Positions 1 to 9,038 are shown, counted from the stretch's first letter. The stretch is 64,000 bases of DNA from Alphaproteobacteria bacterium (GCA_030426465.1 JAUHYK010000012.1:1-64000), one strand, 5' to 3'. A program made the numbers and translations. Notes: a model not told the origin generated them from the sequence alone.

Positions 1-165
1 GCCGACCTCGATCGCGACATTGTCTTCCGTATTAAAGACTTCATCAGCCCACGGAACCTTTGAAGGGTTTTTGGCCGCCAAAGCATCCAGATAATTATCG
101 AGGCTTTTGTACAACGCTTCGCGCGTATGCGTAGAAGGCGCAGCGTTTTCAAGCTTTGTGCTCAT
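1..165 (-). CDS. NTF2/SnoaL-like protein, N-terminal part (runs off window)
   Basis: A minus-strand reading frame starts with ATG at 165 and is open to the window edge, giving 55 residues that begin MSTKLENAAPSTHTREAL. The following YKSLDNYLDALAAKNPS stretch resembles the N-terminus of NTF2-fold proteins of roughly 130-260 residues that are frequent in aromatic-degrading alphaproteobacteria; this is recalled family resemblance, not a search result. The gene is divergent from the 366-755 gene, itself NTF2-like, and the operator-like palindrome at 294-305 lies between them. The function is unknown; the C-terminal part is outside the window. Confidence 0.6.
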   Translation of the reverse strand, partial: MSTKLENAAPSTHTREALYKSLDNYLDALAAKNPSKVPWADEVFNTEDNVAIEVG

Positions 166-293
166 TTAAATACCCGCATGTTTCAGAAAATTGTTTTGAC
201 GCTCCCTGCGCCGATGAAAGCCTCTTTCGCGAAGGCCGTTTTCGTTTACAAATTACGCCAACTCTAAAGGCAATTGCGCCAGACGTAATTTTC

Positions 294-305
294 TATCATT
301 TGGTA
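294..305. promoter_or_regulatory. MarR-type operator candidate, site A
   Basis: TATCATTTGGTA, one base off the TACCATTTGGTA palindrome found at 3696, 5420, 10114 and 21506. It sits between two divergent NTF2-like genes, about 60 bases before the start at 366. Which regulator binds is inferred, not shown. Confidence 0.5.
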
Positions 306-365
306 GTATTATAGCCTATCTTGGGCGCGCCCGCAATTCAGGGCCATTTGCATGGGAGGAATGGA

Positions 366-755
366 ATGCCGCGATCCAAGGAAGAACAACAAAAACTCGA
401 CTTTGTTCTCGCAATGTATCATGAGGTGCTGATTGGCATGAATCCCGACGCGGTCGATCGCTACATTTCGCCAAACTATATTCAGCACTCATCTCTTGCA
501 CCTCCCGGCGTCGATGCGCTGAAGGAATTTCTGGTGAAAATCCGCGCAGAATCGCCAGACGCAGAGCAAACAATCAAACGCGCCTTTGTTGATGGCGACC
601 ATGTCATCACCCATGTCCATGTGAAGCGCTGGCCCGGTGATCCGGGGCTCGCCGTCATCGATATTTTTCGCGTTGAAGACGGTATGATTGTCGAACACTG
701 GGACGTTATTCAGGAAGTGCCTGAAAACCCGGTCAATCCAACCCCAATGGTATAG
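366..755 (+). CDS. SnoaL/NTF2-like protein
   Basis: A 129-residue single-domain protein of the NTF2-like superfamily (SnoaL-type). It starts MPRSKEEQQKLDFVLAMYHE and carries the family pattern of a first helix, then NPDAVDRYISPNYIQHSS, and a beta-rich half ending in DIFRVEDGMIVEHWDVIQEV. The HxxxH-like histidines and the EHWDV signature are typical of SnoaL-like enzymes. The start at 366 is preferred because GGAGGA lies five bases upstream; a longer frame from a TTG at 321 has no ribosome site. It is followed after two bases by an SDR gene, so the two are probably co-transcribed. The substrate is unknown; the context suggests an aromatic or phenylpropanoid intermediate. Confidence 0.8.
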   Translation: MPRSKEEQQKLDFVLAMYHEVLIGMNPDAVDRYISPNYIQHSSLAPPGVDALKEFLVKIRAESPDAEQTIKRAFVDGDHVITHVHVKRWPGDPGLAVIDIFRVEDGMIVEHWDVIQEVPENPVNPTPMV

Positions 756-757
756 CG

Positions 758-1510
758 ATGACAAAAGACAGATTTTCGGGAAAACACGTCTTCATTTTCG
801 GCGGCAATAGCGGGATCGGCTTGGCCGCAGCGGAGGATTTCACCGCTGAGGGCGCGAGCGTGTCTCTCACAGGCCGCAGCCGGAAGACGCTGGACGCCGC
901 AGCAGAAACGACCGGCGCGCTAGCGATTCAGAGCGACATGGCTGACGCGTCGGCCAGCGCATCGGCCATCAAAACCGCTGTCGAGCAGAACGGCCCGCTC
1001 GATGTTGTCTTCATTAACGCCGGTGTTGGCGGCTTTTCGCCCGTAGACGAAGTCACCGAGCAGTTCTGGGATGACATTCAGAACGTCAATCTCAAAGGCG
1101 CCTTCTTCGCCGCGCAGGCGGCGCTGCCGCATTTGCGCGACGGCGGCGCCATTGTCTTTACCGGCTCTGTCGGCTCGGTTCTGGGCGTCCCCGGGAACGC
1201 CGTCTACGCCGCCGCGAAAGCGGGATTACGCGCTGTCGCAAGAATTTACGCCGCCGAACTGGCGCCGAGACATATCCGCGTCAATGTGGTGAGTCCCGGC
1301 CCAACGGAAACGCCACTCTTTTATCGCAATCCGGGCATGACTGACGAAGCCGTTGAAGGCATGCGCGGGCACATGCGCGAGGTGGTCCCGCTAAAACGTA
1401 TAGGGGAACCGCGAGAGGTCGCACGCGCCGTTCTGTTTCTCGCCTCGGATGAGGCAAGTTACATCACCGGCATCGATCTCTTTGTGGATGGCGGCAGCGT
1501 CGAGCTTTAA
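758..1510 (+). CDS. SDR family oxidoreductase
   Basis: A 250-residue classical short-chain dehydrogenase/reductase. The Rossmann motif GGNSGIG is at residues 15-21, INAGVG near 86-91, and the catalytic set is Ser137 (or Ser140), Tyr150 and Lys154 in YAAAK. The C-terminus ASYITGIDLFVDGG is the usual SDR cofactor-loop end. It would reduce or oxidise an alcohol/ketone with NAD(P)H. The gene starts two bases after the stop of the NTF2-like gene, so they form an operon, and its 3' end overlaps the convergent aldehyde dehydrogenase gene by four bases. The substrate cannot be deduced; a hydroxyl or carbonyl on an aromatic side chain is a plausible guess. Confidence 0.88.
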   Translation: MTKDRFSGKHVFIFGGNSGIGLAAAEDFTAEGASVSLTGRSRKTLDAAAETTGALAIQSDMADASASASAIKTAVEQNGPLDVVFINAGVGGFSPVDEVTEQFWDDIQNVNLKGAFFAAQAALPHLRDGGAIVFTGSVGSVLGVPGNAVYAAAKAGLRAVARIYAAELAPRHIRVNVVSPGPTETPLFYRNPGMTDEAVEGMRGHMREVVPLKRIGEPREVARAVLFLASDEASYITGIDLFVDGGSVEL

Positions 1511-2994
1511 CCCGCCAACGCCGCGGGCGCACCGTCAAGCAGGATTGTTTTTGTCTCCAGATAGGCGGCCAGCCCTTCGGCGCCGCCTTCCCGGCCAATG
1601 CCGGACTGTTTGAAACCGCCGAAAGGCAGGCTGAAATCGGCGCGCATACCATTTTGCGCGACACCCCCTGAACGCATCCGCCGCGCTATGCCATAGGCGG
1701 CGTCATGGTCATGGGTCAGCACCGATCCGTTGAGCCCGTAATTGGATTCATTGGCGATGCGGATTGCGTCTTCCTCATCCTCACAGGGAATGAGGCTGAG
1801 GACCGGACCAAATATTTCTTCCTGTGCAATCACGGATTTATTGTCGACATTTGCAAATAGCGTTGGCTCAACAAAATAGCCGCGATTGAGATGGCTGGGC
1901 CGCTGACCGCCAGTAACAAGGTCTGCGGTTTCTTTTCCTTTTGCGATGTAGTCTTCGACACGATCGCGCTGACGCGCCATGGCGAGCGGGCCGAGCATGG
2001 TCTCAGGATCTTCGCTGTAGCCAATTTTGACTTTGTTCATTTCTCCGGCGATGGCCTCAGCCAGCTCATCATGACGGCTGCGCGGGACAATCGCCCGGCT
2101 AAGCATGGCGCAGACTTGACCGCTGAAAATGGTGATGGTCGAGGTCAGTAGTTTTGCAGCATCTTCGGTGCTGTAATCATCGCGCACAATCGCAGCGGAT
2201 TTTCCGCCAAGCTCCAGCGTACAGCGCGCAATGCGCTCGCCGCAGACACTGGCGATGCGCTTTCCGGCGACCGTCGAACCCGTAAAACTTACCTTATCGA
2301 CACCGTGATTACAGACGAGATGGTCAGACGCGGCGCGATCACCGCAAACGAGATTGACGACGCCCGGCGGCAACCCGATCTCTTCGGCCGCCTCGGCGAT
2401 GATATAAGCCTCAAGCGGCGTTTCCGGAGAGGGCTTCATGATAATCGTGCAGCCGGCTGAAAGCGCCGCCACAACCTTGTTCAACATGATCGTGAAGGGC
2501 GCATTCCATGGCGCGATGGCGGCGACGACGCCAACCGGTTCGCGCACGATCACCGCCGTATCCGCCTCAGAGGATGGCGCGCGTTTTTCAAATTCGTAAC
2601 GCTCGGTTACAGCGGCCATATGCGCAACCGAAGCGGCTCCACCGCCGACAATGAAAGGCGCGACCGCCGCGAGCATACCCACTTGCGCGGTCCACGCCTT
2701 CGCGATCTCCGGCTCGCGTTTCTTCAACGCTTCTGCAAGCAGATATAGATATTTCGCTCTTTGCGCAGGCGGCGTCGCAGGCCAGCTTCCCTCATCGAAG
2801 GCTTTTCTGGCTGCGTCCACTGCGCGGTCCATATCCGCTTCAACAGCCTCCGCAACGCGCCCCACAGGCTGCTCCGTATTGGGGTTAGTCAGTGTAATCG
2901 TTTTATCCGTTGAAGGCTTAACCCACGAGCCGCCGATAAAAACCTTATCGGGGTTCCGGATCGTCACGCCTTCCGGCAAAAGTACATCTGACAT
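1507..2994 (-). CDS. NAD(P)-dependent aldehyde dehydrogenase
   Basis: A 495-residue enzyme of the ALDH superfamily, full length. Catalytic residues visible are Asn164 in APWNAPF, Glu261 in ELGGK and Cys295 in SGQVCA. It oxidises an aldehyde to the acid in the cytoplasm. The start at 2994 has GGAG seven bases upstream. It follows the MarR gene (3058-3555) on the same strand with a 63-base gap, so MarR and ALDH are likely one transcript controlled by operator site B. Given two lignostilbene-type dioxygenases nearby, an aromatic aldehyde such as vanillin or 4-hydroxybenzaldehyde is the likely substrate, but the sequence alone does not fix this. Confidence 0.9.
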   Translation of the reverse strand: MSDVLLPEGVTIRNPDKVFIGGSWVKPSTDKTITLTNPNTEQPVGRVAEAVEADMDRAVDAARKAFDEGSWPATPPAQRAKYLYLLAEALKKREPEIAKAWTAQVGMLAAVAPFIVGGGAASVAHMAAVTERYEFEKRAPSSEADTAVIVREPVGVVAAIAPWNAPFTIMLNKVVAALSAGCTIIMKPSPETPLEAYIIAEAAEEIGLPPGVVNLVCGDRAASDHLVCNHGVDKVSFTGSTVAGKRIASVCGERIARCTLELGGKSAAIVRDDYSTEDAAKLLTSTITIFSGQVCAMLSRAIVPRSRHDELAEAIAGEMNKVKIGYSEDPETMLGPLAMARQRDRVEDYIAKGKETADLVTGGQRPSHLNRGYFVEPTLFANVDNKSVIAQEEIFGPVLSLIPCEDEEDAIRIANESNYGLNGSVLTHDHDAAYGIARRMRSGGVAQNGMRADFSLPFGGFKQSGIGREGGAEGLAAYLETKTILLDGAPAALAG

Positions 2995-3057
2995 CGACGG
3001 CTCCTTTAATGAACGTGGCAGAGGCGATCATTTTGTGAAAGCGCTGACGGCAGCGCA

Positions 3058-3555
3058 TCAGCCCTCTTTTGCGGCTTTGTCCGAAAGCTCTGACCAATTG
3101 TCCAACTGATTGTTCAAAAGATTCACTATGCGCTGCAGTTCTGTTCGGTCTTTCTTGCTCAAAGTCTCAAACAACCGCGAAGACACCGATCTGAAATATG
3201 GCAACATCGCATTATAATTGCGCCATCCCTTTGCACTGATCCGGAAAGGACGGCGGCGGCGGTTCTTTTCATCGCCGACAAGCTCGATCCAGCCTTTCTC
3301 GTGCAGGTTCGTTAACGCGCGGCTGACATTCATCGCCGGCATTGACATGAGTTCGGAAATTTCCTGACCGGTCAGCGTTCCTTCCCCACTCATGCAAATA
3401 AGCACTTTCAGCTCATGGCGCGTCAGATCGTTTGGCTCACTAACCTCTTCCACCATCGGCTGGCTGATCAGGCTGGAACACTTCAAAATAGAAATCAAAA
3501 GCTGGATGTCAGATCCAAGGCTCGACAACGGTTTCACTTTTTCGCTCATGACCAT
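3058..3555 (-). CDS. MarR family transcriptional regulator
   Basis: A winged-helix MarR regulator of about 165 residues. The recognition region TGQEISELMSMPAMNVSRAL and the wing ELVGDEKNRRRRPFRIS are clear. The start is uncertain: ATG at 3555 or 3549 (MVMSEKVKPL) both fit the family length, while the longer frame from 3690 would begin almost inside the palindrome at 3696-3707. Such regulators usually repress until they bind a phenolic ligand. The palindrome upstream suggests autoregulation, and its copies at four other promoters make this protein a good candidate for the block's main regulator. The downstream ALDH is probably co-transcribed. A second MarR lies at 7815. Confidence 0.85.
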   Translation of the reverse strand: MVMSEKVKPLSSLGSDIQLLISILKCSSLISQPMVEEVSEPNDLTRHELKVLICMSGEGTLTGQEISELMSMPAMNVSRALTNLHEKGWIELVGDEKNRRRRPFRISAKGWRNYNAMLPYFRSVSSRLFETLSKKDRTELQRIVNLLNNQLDNWSELSDKAAKEG

Positions 3556-3695
3556 CTCATAGTATCTTGACCTTGCCGGCCGGACTGAGTTTGCTGCTGT
3601 GCAGCAAGCTCCATTATTTCCCGCCCGCTCCTTACAGTCCATAGGAACATTCGCGGATAAAATCCCATCGATTTTACTCACACTTCGCACAACAA

Positions 3696-3707
3696 TACCA
3701 TTTGGTA
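3696..3707. promoter_or_regulatory. MarR-type operator candidate, site B
   Basis: TACCATTTGGTA, a near-perfect palindrome about 140 bases before the probable start of the minus-strand MarR gene. Apart from this site, the non-coding stretch 3556-3945 shows nothing I recognise. Confidence 0.6.
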
Positions 3708-3945
3708 GAATTTAGGCAATGCGCATGATCACACACCCGCATCGCCAGCGTGCGAGCGTAGCGTCAGTTAATATGCGCCAGGCGCGCCTCGCAGCGAGAT
3801 GCTATCTATAGCGGAGAACTTTCACTATTCCGAAGACAAGTGGTCAGCTATCCCCAGAAGCTCATTATCGCTGACGTCGACGCGTCTAATTGCAGAGAAA
3901 ACACTGCTTCTCTATGGCCGGGTCGCCCAGTATGAATTGCGTCGC

Positions 3946-5403
3946 TCAAGCCGCAAGGTTGGCGCCGTCGACCCAGTTTCCATGCAACCCCTGACGCAAG
4001 CGAATGGGGAGTTTCGCGCGGGCGAGCGGACCTTTGGCGAGATTGCGCGCCTCGAAGATACACAAATCCGAATAGTTGGTGATGTGATTATCGACGAGCG
4101 CAACGAGATAGCCGTCGCCCTCCTCCGCCCCGGGACTGCGCGGAATAAAGCAGGGTTCCTGCACACCGCTGTCAGGACCGGCCCACCAGCCTTGTTCAAC
4201 GCCGGTCTCAAGATCGAAATGGGTTAGCGAATTCAGAACGCCGGCAAACGGCCCCGCCGGACCGTTATAAGGCTTGTCAAAATCATAAGTAACCATCCAG
4301 CCATGGCGGTAAGGCCGGCCGGCGTAACGATCGTCAATGCGCGGAAACTCGCCGCAAGTTTCGCCGATCTTTTTGATGTCGCTTAACTCATCGCTATTTG
4401 CAGCAACATCCACTGTCAAGCGGGACAGATATGTGCGCGCCGCCATTGTATCGAAAGGCTTACCATTAATATCCGGGAAGAACGGCAGGCTATTGTTCTC
4501 AGAGATTGGCAAATCAAGATGAACTTTCGTTCCTTCCTGGAAAGCGTTCATCACATGGCACCCGCAAAAGCTCGGTTCTTTTTTGAACCAGCGAATATCG
4601 CCGCCATCCCCATCACGGCGCAGGACGCCAAGATAAGACGGCAAATCCGTATCATACATGAAATGCGGCGCATTGCGCTCAAGCTGTTCCCAGCTAGATG
4701 TGTAAGGTGAGATATTGAAGACCGCATAATCTTCAGTGATCGCGAAATCATGCAGCATCGTGTAATATGGCGCTTCGAAATCGATCTGCTTGACGACCTT
4801 TCCCGCCGGATCGATTTCAAAATAACTGACATCTTTCGTCAGCGGCCCTTTGGTCGCATAACCGAACCCGCAGAAGTTGCCGTTTAGCGGATCGATTTTC
4901 GGATGCGCCGAAAAGGTCGGCAATCTCAGATCACCGCCAAAGTCCGTATAGCCTTCTGTCTCCAGCGTAGCCGGGTCCATAAGAAGGCATGGACTATCCT
5001 CTTTCATGGCGTAAAGCTTTCCGGCGTGCACAAGAACATTTGTATTGGCGGTTCCGCGGATACGCCCTTTCACGCTTTCATCATCTGTGAGTGGGTTGCG
5101 GTAGGCGCCAAACAGCGCACGGCCAGCTTTCTTTTCGAGCTTGAAGCGATCAGTCTGCGCATAACGCTGGCGAAAATCGATACGTCCGCCGCGAATGCGA
5201 AACATGGAAACCATTCCGTCGCCATTGAAGAATTGATCATCATCGAATTTTGGCGCGAATTGCGGATCGGGATGCACCCGATAAAAGGCGCCGTTCAGAT
5301 CCGTTGGAACATCCCCTTCAATCTCAAGATCATGGATATCCCCTTCCATCCGGATAAGGCGCAATACGCTTGTAAAACCGGGATTGTCAGGAAATTTGGC
5401 CAT
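3946..5403 (-). CDS. Carotenoid oxygenase family, lignostilbene-dioxygenase type
   Basis: A 485-residue seven-bladed non-heme iron dioxygenase. The four iron His ligands are His167 (SAHPKI), His218 (LHDF), His283 (CHVMNAF) and His474 (GLHGNW). Phe59, Tyr101 and Lys134 (MKED) fall at the positions I recall for Phe59, Tyr101 and Lys134 of the lignostilbene dioxygenase LsdA, where Tyr and Lys hold the phenol group. The predicted reaction is O2 cleavage of the central double bond of a 4-hydroxystilbene, giving two aromatic aldehydes. There is no signal peptide. The perfect 20-bp palindrome at 5416-5435 sits just before the start codon, so repression is likely. Alternatives are an isoeugenol- or resveratrol-cleaving enzyme. 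Confidence 0.9.
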   Translation of the reverse strand: MAKFPDNPGFTSVLRLIRMEGDIHDLEIEGDVPTDLNGAFYRVHPDPQFAPKFDDDQFFNGDGMVSMFRIRGGRIDFRQRYAQTDRFKLEKKAGRALFGAYRNPLTDDESVKGRIRGTANTNVLVHAGKLYAMKEDSPCLLMDPATLETEGYTDFGGDLRLPTFSAHPKIDPLNGNFCGFGYATKGPLTKDVSYFEIDPAGKVVKQIDFEAPYYTMLHDFAITEDYAVFNISPYTSSWEQLERNAPHFMYDTDLPSYLGVLRRDGDGGDIRWFKKEPSFCGCHVMNAFQEGTKVHLDLPISENNSLPFFPDINGKPFDTMAARTYLSRLTVDVAANSDELSDIKKIGETCGEFPRIDDRYAGRPYRHGWMVTYDFDKPYNGPAGPFAGVLNSLTHFDLETGVEQGWWAGPDSGVQEPCFIPRSPGAEEGDGYLVALVDNHITNYSDLCIFEARNLAKGPLARAKLPIRLRQGLHGNWVDGANLAA

Positions 5404-5415
5404 GGGGCATTCTCC

Positions 5416-5435
5416 ATTCTACCATATGGTAGAAT
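5416..5435. promoter_or_regulatory. Perfect 20-bp operator palindrome, site C
   Basis: ATTCTACCATATGGTAGAAT is identical to its reverse complement and lies 13 bases before the ATG of the minus-strand dioxygenase. It is the most symmetric member of the TACCAnnTGGTA family in this window. Confidence 0.75.
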
Positions 5436-5494
5436 ATTAATGCAAGGCAGGGCCCGATGCGTTTGACCCAGATCAACTGCGGTCAGAAGAAAGT

Positions 5495-5923
5495 CTAATC
5501 GCGTTGAGGCGCGTCGAGGGAAAGCCCGTAATCCGGTTTTGCGCGCCAGACAAACATCGGCAGCCAGTAAGCGCGAAAAGGCCAGAGCAGAAACAGGTTC
5601 AGCGCCACGGTTGCAATGCCGAAAACATATTCGACAACGCCGGGCTCCAGAACGAAATTCCAATATGCGATGACAAAGGTTATCGGCGCTGTCGCCGCCA
5701 TCGTTAGCGGCATCGCACGGTTTAGGAGTACGAGAACGCCAATGATGATCTCGGCGAGCTTCACCCAGATCATGAAACCGCTATGGATCAAGGCCAGTGT
5801 AAACTCCTGTGTCAGCGGGTTTTCGCCGATAGGCTGCAAATCATAGGGCAGGAAAAATTCGATCCCGGCATATAAAAACCAGAGGCCGAAAACAATCCGG
5901 CCCATATGATAAGCAATTTTCAT
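5495..5923 (-). CDS. DoxX-like membrane protein
   Basis: A 142-residue protein with four hydrophobic segments, in the order IVFGLWFLYAGIEFF, LAEIIIGVLVLL, APITFVIAYW and IATVALNLFLLWPF, a layout typical of the DoxX/DoxD-like family. The ATG at 5923 is chosen because GGAGGG lies about eight bases upstream; the GTG at 5941 would include that ribosome site in the coding sequence. It is upstream of the dioxygenase gene on the same strand, 91 bases away with operator C between them. The role is unknown; DoxX-like proteins are often linked to quinone or redox chemistry at the membrane. Confidence 0.72.
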   Translation of the reverse strand: MKIAYHMGRIVFGLWFLYAGIEFFLPYDLQPIGENPLTQEFTLALIHSGFMIWVKLAEIIIGVLVLLNRAMPLTMAATAPITFVIAYWNFVLEPGVVEYVFGIATVALNLFLLWPFRAYWLPMFVWRAKPDYGLSLDAPQRD

Positions 5924-5968
5924 TTTCGGCGCCCTCCCCACTTAAGCATGCGAAATGAGGCGTGAGCT

Positions 5969-6153
5969 CTATTGAATAGCGACGCCGCCATCGGCGATAA
6001 CGAGCGCACCAGCCATATTACTGGCCTCTTCTGACGCCAGGAAAAGAACGATGTCAGCGTTTTCTTCCGGCTCCGCGATACGGCTGATAGGCGCCGCTAG
6101 CCAAGTCCGCCGGCGGCGCCAGTAACGAGCACACACTTTCCCTGAAAACGCAT
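5969..6153 (-). pseudogene. SDR relic with a large internal deletion
   Basis: The minus-strand frame from ATG 6153 encodes MRFQGKCVLVTGAAGGLG, a perfect SDR N-terminus with its TGxxxGxG motif, then hits TAG at 6097-6099. In another frame the DNA continues with ISRIAEPEENADIVLFLASE and ends in ADGGVAIQ at the stop 5969-5971, a standard SDR C-terminus. About 560 bases of a normal 250-codon gene are missing between them. It lies between the aldehyde dehydrogenase and DoxX genes on the same strand. The relic implies that an alcohol/ketone oxidoreductase step was once part of this operon. Confidence 0.82.
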
Positions 6154-6194
6154 GAATGCGCTCGTATATTCTGCTTCGGGCTTTCGCTTTTGCG

Positions 6195-7616
6195 CTAGGC
6201 GCTCTCATCCAGAGGCACGGAGTTTACAATATGCGCCTGGGTGTATTCATAGAGCCCCTCGATGCCGAGCTCGCCGCCCATACCGGACTGCTTCGAACCA
6301 CGGAACGGAAGATTGGCGTCAATCGCTAGATGCTGGTTCACCCAGACAGTGCCGGCGTCGATGCGCATGGCGACGTCAGTCGCGCGCGCAAGATCCTTGC
6401 CCCAAACCGTGCCGGCAAGGCCGTATTCGGAATCGTTCGCCCGCGCGATCACATCTTCAATGTCGGCGTATTTCAGGACCGGCAGCACAGGGCCAAACTG
6501 CTCTTCCTTGACCAGCTTTGCATCTTCAGGCAGGTCGCGAACGATTGTCGGCGGGATGAAAAACCCCGGCCGGTCCATCGCCTCACCGCCAGCGAGCACT
6601 TTTCCTTTTTCGCGCGCGTCCGCGAGAAACTCTTTTACTTTTTCATACTGCATGCGGTTCTGCACAGGGCCGATTTGCGCGCCCTGCTTTGTGCCTTCGT
6701 CGACAACTGCGTCATTTGCGAGCTTTGTAAGTTCATCGCAGAACTCATCATACATTGCTTCCGGCACATAAGCGCGCTTCACTGCGACGCAAATCTGGCC
6801 GGCATTGGTCATGGCGCCATCAAACACTTTCTTCGCAACAGCTTTGGGATTGACGTCATCCATCACAATAGCGGCGTCATTGCCGCCAAGCTCCAACGTC
6901 ACACGCTTCACCGTCTCCGCGGCTGATTGCATGACCTTTTTACCTGTCGCAGTCGAGCCCGTGAACGCTACTTTCGCGATATCCGGATGGCTGGTCATCA
7001 GCGGACCAAGCTCATTCTCGTCACAAATAATATTCAAGACGCCTGCAGGCAGGATATCCTTGGCGAGTTCACCAAACAGAAGAGAAGTGAGTGGCGTTGT
7101 CGGCGCAGGTTTAGCAACCATCGTGTTGCCGGTTACGAGACAAGGACCGAGTTTGTTCATCAGGAGGATCAGCGGAAAATTCCACGGCGTGATTGACGCG
7201 ACAACACCAAGCGGCGTTCTGTGCTCGATAACCTTGTTGCCCCCCTCATCGCGCAGTGTGCGTTGTTCTAGCTTCATGCCCGCAAAGGCGCGTAACGTGA
7301 ACAAACTGCCCATGACTTCATACATCGCCTGATCAACAGGCTTGCCCTGCTCCGACGTCAACAACCGGGCAAATTCATCCACACGCGCTTCAAGCGCATC
7401 GGCCAGCTTGTTCACCAGCGCCGCACGCTCATCGAGCGATTTTTTGGACCAGCTGGGAAACGCTTCCTTGGCGGCTTTGACCGCTTGCTCCAGCTGATCG
7501 ACGTCAGCTTTCGGGCATTTGGCGAAAGCTTCCCCGGTCGCAGGGTTTACGACGTCAAAGGTCGACGCGCCTGGCGTCAGTTTTCCGTCAATGAGCAGAT
7601 TAAATTCGTGCGTCAT
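6195..7616 (-). CDS. NAD(P)-dependent aldehyde dehydrogenase
   Basis: A 473-residue ALDH. Asn146 (TPWNFP), Glu242 (ELGGND) and Cys276 (NAGQIC) are the catalytic residues, and the C-terminal SKQSGMGGELG segment is intact. The start ATG at 7616 has GGGAGG just upstream; the longer frame from 7628 would bury it. It heads a minus-strand group (ALDH, SDR relic, DoxX, dioxygenase) and is divergent from the MarR gene at 7815, with palindrome 7677-7688 between them. It most likely oxidises aromatic aldehydes released by the dioxygenases. It is clearly different in sequence from the ALDH at 1507, so the two may take the two halves of an asymmetric product. Confidence 0.9.
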   Translation of the reverse strand: MTHEFNLLIDGKLTPGASTFDVVNPATGEAFAKCPKADVDQLEQAVKAAKEAFPSWSKKSLDERAALVNKLADALEARVDEFARLLTSEQGKPVDQAMYEVMGSLFTLRAFAGMKLEQRTLRDEGGNKVIEHRTPLGVVASITPWNFPLILLMNKLGPCLVTGNTMVAKPAPTTPLTSLLFGELAKDILPAGVLNIICDENELGPLMTSHPDIAKVAFTGSTATGKKVMQSAAETVKRVTLELGGNDAAIVMDDVNPKAVAKKVFDGAMTNAGQICVAVKRAYVPEAMYDEFCDELTKLANDAVVDEGTKQGAQIGPVQNRMQYEKVKEFLADAREKGKVLAGGEAMDRPGFFIPPTIVRDLPEDAKLVKEEQFGPVLPVLKYADIEDVIARANDSEYGLAGTVWGKDLARATDVAMRIDAGTVWVNQHLAIDANLPFRGSKQSGMGGELGIEGLYEYTQAHIVNSVPLDESA

Positions 7617-7676
7617 GAAACCTCCCAAGGTGTTCGTCGCCGGCGCCCTTGTGCGGCCGCGCTTCGACGGTGATAA

Positions 7677-7688
7677 TAACGGCCGTTA
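7677..7688. promoter_or_regulatory. Palindrome TAACGGCCGTTA between divergent ALDH and MarR genes
   Basis: A perfect 12-bp palindrome 61 bases before the ALDH start and 127 bases before the MarR start. It differs only in its two central bases from TAACGATCGTTA at 13838 and 15353, so it may be a variant of that operator or a separate MarR site. Confidence 0.4.
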
Positions 7689-7814
7689 CAAAAGAGGCAA
7701 TAGGACTGTATGCGAATCGCAACCACCGGAAGAGGGAACCGCCGCAGCGTCCCACCCTCTTCCGACTGCGCTTAGAAATTACAACTTGCCTCAACCAGAC
7801 AGATAAAAAGCATA

Positions 7815-8342
7815 ATGAACAAGACTAAAAATAACGGATCAGTGTCGCCACAAGCAAATGCGAACTCTGTCGATCCTTTCGAAGTGCTTCACAGACTTTT
7901 AAAACTTGGGAACAGGCTGAACGCCCCATTCTCGGAACATCTTGAGAAACGGTTCCGCGTCACCATGAACGAATTTCGTGTGATCATGCTACTCGGCCGA
8001 ACGGGCGCATCGGCATCCCATGAGCTCGCCGAAATCTCTGGCGTCAGCACGATGAGCGTCAGCCGCGCCGTCACCTCCCTGGAGCGAAAGGGTTGGATCA
8101 CCTGCAATATCGACGAAAACAACCGCAGAAGAAAAATCCTGCGCCTCACGAGTGAAGGCAAGCGGCTGTACAAACAAATGCTTCCCACCGCCGACAAGGT
8201 CGCCCAGTATTTGTTCGACTCACTGCGCGAGGATGAGTTCCTTGCTTTCGATCACTATGTCGTGAGACTGATAGACAGCCTGGAAGCGAGCGATGAAGAA
8301 GGCCGCTCTATCTTTCTTGAAAAGACGCGCCCGGAAGCCTGA
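7815..8342 (+). CDS. MarR family transcriptional regulator
   Basis: A 175-residue MarR protein with a longer, Asn/Ser-rich N-terminus than the one at 3058. The recognition region ISGVSTMSVSRAVTSLERKG and the basic wing DENNRRRKILRLTSEGK are typical. It is divergent from the aldehyde dehydrogenase at 6195-7616 and convergent with the TetR gene at 8361. It shares the SVSRA recognition helix and the NRRRK/NRRRR wing type with the other MarR, so the two could recognise related palindromes. Which of them binds the TACCATTTGGTA sites cannot be settled here. Confidence 0.88.
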   Translation: MNKTKNNGSVSPQANANSVDPFEVLHRLLKLGNRLNAPFSEHLEKRFRVTMNEFRVIMLLGRTGASASHELAEISGVSTMSVSRAVTSLERKGWITCNIDENNRRRKILRLTSEGKRLYKQMLPTADKVAQYLFDSLREDEFLAFDHYVVRLIDSLEASDEEGRSIFLEKTRPEA

Positions 8343-8360
8343 CGAAAGCAAGACTGTTGG

Positions 8361-8963
8361 CTATTTTGCGTTTTTCGCCTGCGCCGGAACGGCTTTAAGC
8401 TGCCCGGACGATGCTAACACGCGCGCCGACCAGCCATCGACAAGCGCATCAATGCTGCGCATGGCTTCATCTTCTACGCTCATGATACTGTTTAGAAATG
8501 GGGCATTGGAGCTTTGCTGAAAAGCCGCCCACCCCGTCACCAGCGCTTGCACCGAAGATTGCATGACCGTGGCTGATTGTTTCTCAATTCCGAAATGCGC
8601 CAGCTTGTCTGCAATTTCATTAGCTAAGCTGCGTAGCCGTTCTTCATGCACACCACCGATAATGATAAGTTTGGCGGCGTCACGAAGGCCCAACTGCGCC
8701 TCCCAAAGCGCGCGCCCATATGCGCAAAGCCATTCCCGCCAGTCCGAACATTCGGGCATGGAGTCGAGACAGGCCCGGAACACCGTTTCCGACATCAGCG
8801 CATGAAGCGCCGCCTTGTCTTCCACATACCAGTAGAGAGACGGCGCCTTTACCCCCAACCTCTCCGCAACTTTACGCAAGCTAACATGCTCGAGCCCGCC
8901 TTCATTGAGGATGGCGAGCGCCGCCTCGACGATTGCGGCGCGGCTTAAAGACGTCTCGCTCAT
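8361..8963 (-). CDS. TetR family transcriptional regulator
   Basis: A 200-residue TetR protein. The N-terminal helix-turn-helix spans AALAILNEGGLEHVSLRKVA and LGVKAPSLYWYVEDKAAL (roughly residues 10-50). The C-terminal part, with CSDWREWLCAYGRALWEA and TGWAAFQQ, resembles that of the TetR protein at 20733 (MDDWRLWLSRFGHAF and LGWACYQQ), so they are paralogues. Both sit divergent from a Rieske oxygenase gene. It probably represses the oxygenase at 9039 and itself through the dyad at 9008-9020; the inducer is likely the oxygenase substrate. Confidence 0.87.
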   Translation of the reverse strand: MSETSLSRAAIVEAALAILNEGGLEHVSLRKVAERLGVKAPSLYWYVEDKAALHALMSETVFRACLDSMPECSDWREWLCAYGRALWEAQLGLRDAAKLIIIGGVHEERLRSLANEIADKLAHFGIEKQSATVMQSSVQALVTGWAAFQQSSNAPFLNSIMSVEDEAMRSIDALVDGWSARVLASSGQLKAVPAQAKNAK

Positions 8964-9007
8964 AAATCTGTCTTGACTCCCTTGCCCTAGCGGTAACTAA
9001 TAGCAAT

Positions 9008-9020
9008 CTTACAGTGTAAG
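9008..9020. promoter_or_regulatory. TetR operator candidate
   Basis: CTTACAGTGTAAG, 5-bp arms around a 3-bp centre, placed between the divergent TetR gene (start 8963) and the Rieske oxygenase (start 9039), close to the latter's ribosome site. Confidence 0.5.
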
Positions 9021-9038
9021 TCTATAGGGAGGCATGCA

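Noticed and set aside
3799-4227. Plus-strand open frame in front of and across the dioxygenase 3' end
   Set aside because: Most of it is antisense to the dioxygenase; no family features in the remaining part.
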